A stretch of 25,852 nt of DNA from Elysia marginata (taxonomy: Eukaryota; Mollusca; Gastropoda; Plakobranchidae). The notes under the pieces are model-generated. The model made no database searches, had not been told where the DNA came from, and saw only the letters and a list, made by a program, of their open reading frames with translations. The first letter of the stretch is position 1, and each line of letters starts with the position of its first letter. The DNA lies in assembly GCA_019649035.1 (NCBI GenBank), contig BMAT01002984.1:13335-39186 (forward strand), given 5' to 3'. Shown in pieces: positions 19,260 through 25,852 of the stretch. A program made the translations under genes and the position numbers.

Positions 19260-20870
19260 GGTCAACGATTAACCATTATCATTCGGTTTATTACTTCGTC
19301 AAGTTGACCATACCCCAAGCATATGGCGAGCGGGACGAGATTCCCTCATGGGTGCCCAAAGTCTTGATTCTGTCGTTTTTGATGATGGACAATATAAATT
19401 TAAATGTCACAAAGAAAGTACGACTGCTTTTAAAATATTAGGCAATAGCTTTACATCCGTTTCAAACTATTTGAATCTGTGTTTTAAGTGTGTGTGAATT
19501 GCTTCATTCGGAAATAAGCGCATGGCCTTGAAGAACCTGTCGGTTGTGATGATTGACAAGAGCTTCTTTCTACATCCCAACCCCCATTTTTTTTTTTTAA
19601 TTTGTGGCCTTTAATGTTCATCATAATTGGTTTACTCGAAAAAATTTTCTTAGTTATTGCGTTTAGTTAAAAAGCTCAAAGCAAATTAAAATCCACATTT
19701 TTCAAAATATGTTAGTACCGATACAAAAGAGAGTCACGAACTCTTGACACAGTCTGGATTACACGTCACAGCCCCTTTGTTTAATGTTGAATTTTGAAGG
19801 TAGGCCTGTTTGTACAAAATGCGTTACGGGTTACAGTTTGTTCTAGCTTTTGTACATGTATAATACCGATAGCCAAATCGGTGTGGATCAACAGAGCTAT
19901 GAAACATCAGTTTCGATGTTATTTGGCCTGTTTTGTTTTTCCACAAGTGATAAAAAATACTGTATGTCGTTTATGGAATAAGTGAAAGAAATCATAGACT
20001 GGGACCAAGGAGGAAATATTTTTCTTAATTCCTAATTTCTTCTACTGTATTGGTGGATCACTGACGTCATTTTTTTGCAGCCATGTTTTTATTGTCAGTG
20101 CTTCTTACTGTAATAATTCACATGAATTTGCTCTTTTACGAGGAGTATGAGGACATATCTACCGTCACATTTGATTGGTTGGGGATATATGCATCTTGAG
20201 TTGAGTACGACTGCGTTGAATGTGTTTCAACTTTATAAAGGGTTGGCGAGCAGTTAAACTTAACCTTGCGAATCGCATCTGAAATGAGCAATACTTTGCA
20301 TACATTTTTTTTCTTTAGAAAACCCTCACCGTTCGGAACAAGTGATCTCTTAGTCTTAGAGAGGCTGCAGACTAGTGTCTCTGTTGAGAGTTTATCTATC
20401 GCTATGTGAATTAACTTCTCCTTAACTCCTAATTGGCCAATTTCAGTCATTCAATGCAGACTATGTAATTGGTTGAAGACTTATCTTGTAATCTGGTAGT
20501 TGCTGCAGGGGCTAGACAGCCTATTTCGTGGGAAGTTTGAACTCAAGGCACTTGCAATACTTTATGTATGCGTAACATTAACACCTTAGATAGGAAACAA
20601 TCTTTCAGTGAGAAGGGCCGAGATAGATGCAATGTTCAATATTTCCAATACAGCATGTCAGATTGACAAAACGTAAAACGCCCTGAATGAGTTTTGCCCT
20701 CCATGTGAAAGTCAAAATACGACTTGGTCAAATGTATTACGCTGCCAGGTTGATTACTTTGCATATCGAAATCATGCTTGAGGTCTCCCTGAATCGGGTG
20801 GCATGCTAATTTGATTGCCGAAGAAAGAAGTAGGCGCAGTATAACAGAGCGAAAAAAAATATGATAGGCA
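19260..20870. other. Non-coding stretch left of the Tx1-like LINE
   Basis: No gene supported. A 104-codon ATG-initiated frame on the minus strand (20450-20136) has no recognisable motif, hydrophobic segment or splice support. A GTAAGTG donor-like site on the minus strand (20872) has no convincing exon. Confidence 0.35.
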
Positions 20871-21570
20871 CTTACCGAATCAGCAAAGTATATTAAAAAA
20901 ATGTATTAAGTCTTCGTGAACTTCCAAAAAGAAAGTCTCTTGCAGCCTTGTAGCGCCACAAAGAATATTTTGGACAAGGTTAAACTATTCGCAGTCACAC
21001 CTAGGCCCAAGTCAGACCACGTTCCAAATGTGGTAAGTTTTCTTTTGTGCCAGGCTCTCATTTCTTTCCTATTTTAATCTAAATATGGTTCTAGATTTTC
21101 ATCTGTTATCTTATTTAAATTTGTTGAAAATGTAGTTCCAAGACCAGTGAACAGTTCAGTGTTCCAATCAAACTGCTCGTCCGGAAGATAAATGGTTTCT
21201 GGAGGACGCGGACACCCAAACTAGACTACCTTGGTTTTGTCCTGATTCATTTGTAGGCCTGAGTAGTTTTTAAATCTTGTGTTGTTTCAATACATTTCTC
21301 AAAAACTGACTTTGACCCATCTAGAAAGATTGTTGTATCATCTGTGTACTGAGAGGCTTTTTTTTTTAATTCCATTTATTTTATACCCACGTATACATCT
21401 GTTTTGGCGAATTTTATTTGCCAGAATTTCTCCAGCTATAATAAATAAATATGGAGAAATTGGGTCCCCTTGTCTGCATCCTCTCTCTAATCTGAACCGG
21501 TCTGATACTGTATTGTTAACCATGCATCTTGACTTTGCCTCCCTGCTGAATAAATGTACCCACTTTGTGA

Positions 21571-21582
21571 TGTCTTCCTTGA
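21571..21582. repeat. Target-site duplication of the SINE, left copy
   Basis: TGTCTTCCTTGA here is identical to 21885-21896 on the other side of the SINE. Removing the SINE and one copy brings the LINE RT frame together (FNFKEDITKWVHLF). Confidence 0.9.
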
Positions 21583-21884
21583 TTGGTTGGTTGTTTGAAT
21601 TTTTAACGTCCCAGTCAACTTTGAGATAATTTCAGAGACGGCGCTTGGGACAATTGAAAGCGTACTGCCACACTGTGCTGTAAGGAGCGCTTGCATACAC
21701 CACACCCAGTCACATTATCCTGACACCGAGCCGACCAGACTTAACAGTAAATCCATAATGCCAGACACTAGGAGGATCAGCTGCTAATACCAATTTTAAA
21801 GTCTTTGGTTTGATTTGGCCGTGGACCGAACCACGCACCTCCCGATCTCTTAGCGAGTGTCTTACTGCTAGGCCACAGAGCCGG
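21583..21884 (-). mobile_element. tRNA-derived SINE inserted in the LINE
   Basis: On the minus strand it begins CCGGCTCTGTGGCCTAGC. An A box (TGGCCTAGCAGTAAGAC, 21875-21859) and a B box (GGTTCGGTCCA, 21832-21822) have tRNA-like spacing. The tail ends GACGTTAAA then CAAACAACCAACCAA, as in molluscan SINEs I recall. It is flanked by a 12 bp target-site duplication. At 302 bp it appears full length. Confidence 0.9.
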
Positions 21885-21896
21885 TGTCTTCCTTGA
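21885..21896. repeat. Target-site duplication of the SINE, right copy
   Basis: Exact 12 bp match to 21571-21582, immediately before the SINE's first base on the minus strand. Confidence 0.9.
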
Positions 21897-23815
21897 AATT
21901 AAAAAATTTCATTTATTCATTTATGAATGACCAAACAATAGAGTCAAAGGCTTTTTCGAAGTCAATTAGAACTAATATTCCTTTTTTCTTTGTTTGCTTT
22001 GCTGTATGTACTACGTCATATAAAAGCTGAATGGTATCACCTATGAAACGACCTGGCAGGAAACCATTTTGGTCACTGTTTATAGTTTTACTTAGTTTAG
22101 ATTTCATTCTTTGTGCTATACAAGCAGATGCAATTTTATATGAAATGTTTAACAACGTTATAGGATGCGAATTTTTTTAGATATTTTTTTTATTTTCCTG
22201 ATTTTGGAATGCAGGTGATGAGTCCTTCGGTTTGTGTTGTGGAAAATTTACTTGTGTTGAAGCTACAGTTTAAAGATCTGACTCCAAAGTTGCCCTATGT
22301 CAACCTAAAAAATTTTTAGAATTCTGTCGTAAATCCGTCCGATCCCGGGCTTTTGTTATTCTTTATACTTTCTTTTTAATACTTTTAACGCTTCTCTATA
22401 AGAAATTTTACCCTCAATATAAGTTGCATCTTCATCAGATAGTTTAGGACACTCGACAGTGATTTTGGTATCCAAATTTACCTTCTCTATTTCATTCTCT
22501 CTAGATCGGAACAGTGCCTGATAAAAGTTGTTTTTTTTAACCTCGTTCACCATCTCTTCATTAGTTGTTCTCTCTGATCCATTAGCCTTTATTAAACTTG
22601 AGATTTCTTTCGAAATGTAATGTCTTTTTTTCTAAATGACAAAAAGTACTTCTTTGGTTTTCCCCTTCACCTATCCATCTTGCTTTAGCCCTTACTAAAA
22701 CACGTTCCATAATTTTGTTCCAATTGTTCTTTTTTATTCTTTAAATTCGTCTCATCATTGATGTGTGTCATTATTGGCTATAATTCTAACTTCCCTTTTT
22801 ATTTGTTTATTTCTCTCTTTTTTTAGCTGCATAGACCTCTCAATTACTTGCGAGCGAATTTTTAAGAGAAAGACGTCCCAAAGGAGGTGTGGGGTACTGT
22901 TGTTTCGAATTCTTTGCTTTGAATCCCATTTATGTTTTCTCTATTATATCTTAAAGCACCGTATTCTTGTTTCAATTCTTCGATTTTTTTTATTTTTTTT
23001 TTGTACATCTTTGATAAAACGTTCATCATGAAGAAGAGAGTTGTTAAATTTCCAAAATGTTTTTCAACATGGTGGATTTTAAAATTTGAAAGATAAAGAA
23101 TGGTCAGATCTATATCTAATTTTATTAATGTTTTAAAAATAAACTCATGCAAGGTAGAAGATACTAAAAAGAAATCTAAACGTCCCATTTGCACACTCCC
23201 GTTTTGTTAAAAGTCGTTTCCATGTGCACTTTGCAGATTCCGGATTTTCTTCTCTCTATATGTCTAGAAGATCAAAATTATCAATAAGTTTAAGTGCTGC
23301 ATATCTCGCTCTGGGATTGTTTATATGTTGTAATTAACATCATCTAGTTGTGGCTGCAAAAGCAAATTCCAATCACCTACAATGATAATATTATCAATAT
23401 TCAATTCATTTATCTTATCTTTTAAATTACGATAAAAGTGTAGATTTTCCCTGTTTGGTCCATATAATGCACCCTAGAGTAAATCTGTTATCATTTAATG
23501 TGTTATCTAATAAAAAATAATTACCATTGTTGCTCGAGATTTGTTTATGAATTTCATGTTGAAATTTATTATTAAAATAATAACACTGTTTCTCGGGATT
23601 GACTTGTGTGTGAGCTGCAAAAATTATGTAACCCCATCCCGCTTCGATGTTTCTTTCTTGTAGTGTGATAAAGTGGGTCTCCTGTAGACATACAATATTA
23701 TATTTTTTTTATTCCTGAGGTAGTGAAATACGTCAAGTCTTTTTTTTTAATAATTCCCAAGTCCTCTTGTGTTCAATGAAGATAATTATTTGTACCATTT
23801 CATCCTTGGGCATTG

Positions 23816-24440
23816 ATAAATGTATGAGATTTTTTGTCCATAGCTCAGAAACACATGCACCCTTTTGTATGGCTTAACTTGGTCTGATTATTAAATCCAA
23901 CAATGTTTGGCCGAACTAGGTACTTGGACAATAAATAAACATAAGTGCACACTGAAACAATCATTTAAACTCAAAGGATCTTAAGAATGAAAAAAAAAGG
24001 AAAAGAAAAGATTCGAAAGGCCTACAAAACATTATGTATAAATGGGTTTCGATAGTCTACTGACGTCGGTTTGTATAAGGTGCAAATAGTGTTTTGCTGG
24101 ACAAGTAAATTGCCCTGCTACTTGCGTTAACTCCATTCTACAATTTTAATACATGTACAATGTATTATTTCAATTCATGTATTGTGCGGGTGTGTGTAAA
24201 TAACGATAGAAAGATGGAGAGCAAAAATGTCTGGAAAAGTCGAATTGTAGGAGCTTGGTTCACAAAAGCAAGAAATAGAGAGACTGACAGTAGTATCAGC
24301 AACAAAATCTTTCTTTACTTTTTTATGACTATGGAACAACTGGAGGAAAAAACGTTACATGTTTTTAATCTTCTTTTTTTTTTACGACCTCTCAAACCAA
24401 GGCACTTTTCCTGCTAACAAGCGGTAAGTTCTATTTTTAG
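23816..24440. other. Non-coding stretch right of the Tx1-like LINE
   Basis: No ORF1 of the LINE and no host gene recognised. An 85-codon plus-strand frame at 24160-24417 begins with a plausible ATG but shows no motif. It ends just before the candidate exon at 24441. Confidence 0.35.
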
Positions 24441-24521
24441 CAGCCTGGGCGGATATCGAGTGAATACTGGGAATGTGCTGGTTTGGGTGATTCGCCATAT
24501 TTTTATGCAGCCGCCCATAAG
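24441..24521 (+). CDS. Candidate 27-codon internal exon
   Basis: Acceptor TTCTATTTTTAG ends at 24440 and a perfect-consensus donor ATAAG|GTAAGT begins at 24522. The 81 bp are a multiple of three, and the phase-0 reading is open and protein-like (SSEYWECAGLGDSPYFYAA). A second frame is also open, so the choice rests on splice phase and composition. No partner exon was found up to the right edge. It may belong to a gene continuing beyond the window. The family is unknown. Confidence 0.4.
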
Positions 24522-25852
24522 GTAAGTCAACACATGAGGAGTTTGCTGATTATAACTTTATTTGGTTTTAATAATTTGCAAGTGTTTAAGGAAATGATGT
24601 TTGAAATTGTATGTAAAATCTAAAGAAGATATAATGTAGAAATCTAATCTAGATCTATACACCTGCATCGTTAACTTAGCCGAGACAGCTAATCAAGATC
24701 TTAGACTAACCTAAAGACGTCTTTTAGTTCTGTTACAGTTCCCACCAAGTGACTGTTGTTTAAGATCTTATTCTTAGCCTGCTTGATAGTCTAACTGAAA
24801 TAATTATTTGACATTTGTAGAATTATTATCATGATGATAATCAATAAGATTATTGGTATCATTCTTATCGTCGATACAAAGAATTTGACTCTCCTTATAA
24901 AGCACCATGGCATGATAATTGAGATCTAGAGGATCTAGAGTAGATCAGCCTATTTTCGGATATCGTCTTAAATCGAAACTCACAGTGTCAACCGATAATA
25001 AATAACGTAAACGGAAACGTGCGGCTATCCAGATCGATCCAGTTTGACCGCAAACAAACCTTTTCTCTTTTGAAACCCAAGAACCTAAAGAGATTAACCC
25101 TTGGTCGTTTTAATTTGCAGTTTTCAAGACTCAAAATTACAAGCTAACATGGCAGGTCCATCGTTAACAGATTCGAGATTCTAACGTCTGCTTGGAAATA
25201 AGGTTTTGGAAACTGCTAGTGCCTGGAATGAACGTGAAACTGAGTTCAACCCATAATTAAATAGTCCATGAATCCAATCTAGCGTGAATTTTTTTACCAA
25301 AGTCCACAATTTAGATTTAAAAGGGGGTTCTGATTTACTTGTAGTGATTTTCACTGATTTTGATAAAATCGAAACCTATTTTTAGCATCTAAGATTGAAA
25401 ATTGTTTAGAAAGAAGTGCGTCTCAAAACGAGGTTGTGGTGCCTATTTTTAGAACAATCCATAAAATAGCTTGGGACTGACCCAATATCGGGAATTTCCA
25501 AAGAGGTCTATACCGGCAGGCTACAACACAATATTTTAAGTGGCCCATACACGATACAATACAAATTGCTTGACAGTATTCTTGACTCAAGCATATTAAG
25601 TTTGATAAACATTTCATGGTGCATGGGTGAGTTTGATGGCCAAAAATACTAGATCATTTTGATGGCAAATGCTTGATGGATCTGAATTTTGTTTATGTTT
25701 TTATTAAGTTGTCACACAAGTTGGATCGTGAGTGGTGTTCAAATTTGTTTGTCACGCATTACTTTTTTTTTCAAAATCTTCCGCGGACAACACATCTTGC
25801 ACTATGTTTTTATTTTCATTTATTATTGATAATTTTAGATTTATTCATACAA
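24522..25852. other. Non-coding end of window
   Basis: If the exon at 24441-24521 is real, this is intron. It contains clustered AGATCT/GATCTAGA motifs (24650-24950) and an acceptor-like TTAATTTGCAG ending at 25120, without a matching good donor. No gene is supported. Confidence 0.35.

Larger units (their letters stand above)
20880..23815 (-). mobile_element. Tx1/L1-like LINE ORF2 remnant, inactive
   Basis: Read from 23815 downward. The endonuclease starts with SLNTRGLGN, then RLDVFHYLR, CLQETHF (about 23685), GDWNLLLQP (about 23370) and GRLDFFLVSSTL (about 23185). A linker with KLSDEDATYIEGKISYREAL (about 22420) leads to the RT. RT blocks are YKIASACIAQRMKSKL, DQNGFLPGRFIGDT, LVLIDFEKAFDS (about 21955), LERGCRQGDPISPYLF (about 21475) and QYTDDTTIFLDGS (about 21335). 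Weaker matches follow to about 20880 (WHKRKLTTFG, SLTLSK). The block order and wording are those of the Tx1 branch of L1. Frameshifts and stops at many points show it is inactive. A SINE splits the RT between the FEKAFDS and RQGDPISPYLF blocks. No ORF1 was recognised beyond 23815. Confidence 0.9.

Noticed and set aside
20136..20450. 104-codon minus-strand frame with ATG
   Set aside because: No motif, splice site or composition signal separates it from random open frames.
21822..21875. A functional tRNA gene
   Set aside because: A and B boxes belong to a SINE with a 300 bp body, tail and target-site duplication; a full cloverleaf was not found.
22765..23031. 88-codon plus-strand frame with hydrophobic stretches
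   Set aside because: Antisense shadow of the Tx1-like LINE endonuclease region.

Overview
The window looks like a nuclear scaffold from a marine gastropod mollusc, probably a heterobranch such as a sea slug or sea hare. This is an inference, not a database match. It rests on several signs: AT-rich gene-poor DNA, spliced genes with GT/AG boundaries and AATAAA signals, a somatomedin-B ectodomain gene of a type I associate with expanded molluscan families, a mollusc-type tRNA-derived SINE with a CAAC-rich tail, L2-like and Tx1/L1-like LINE remnants, and many AGATCT/TAGATC motifs. A run of 30 Ns (13292-13321) marks a scaffold gap. Nothing bacterial is present.

Layout from left to right. Positions 1-3800 are non-coding, with a long GAT/AGT microsatellite, a decayed 40-50 bp tandem repeat and possible 5' UTR exons. 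Positions 3871-5907 (+) are a long uninterrupted coding exon for a secreted or ectodomain protein with one SMB domain; its end is ambiguous because another reading frame stays open to 6188. Positions 7303-8690 are repeat-rich: a MITE-like inverted-repeat element, a 65 bp direct duplication, a dispersed repeat and a 39 bp minisatellite. Positions 9175-11545 (-) are a dead L2-like LINE with its characteristic 3' end, carrying a foldback where the catalytic YADD block should be. A 32 bp minisatellite (11830-12190) lies just beyond the 3' end of the second gene.

The second gene (14650 down to 12220, minus strand) has two coding exons whose splice phases agree exactly. It encodes a 281-residue, Ser-rich, probably intracellular protein that I do not recognise. 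Its 1585 bp intron holds the scaffold gap and a second copy of the 7.6 kb dispersed repeat. Upstream of it is a long CT/GA microsatellite. Further right are a frameshifted coding remnant (15434-15943, minus), isolated candidate exons (18882-19049 minus; 24441-24521 plus), a compact 27 bp-stem hairpin (19190-19253), and a dead Tx1/L1-like LINE (about 20880-23815, minus) interrupted by a full SINE with a 12 bp target-site duplication.

The two main genes show no evident functional link. I found no convincing new biological system. The items most worth following up are the spliced orphan gene, the SMB gene's 3' end, the frameshifted coding remnant, the foldback in the LINE, and the hairpin.
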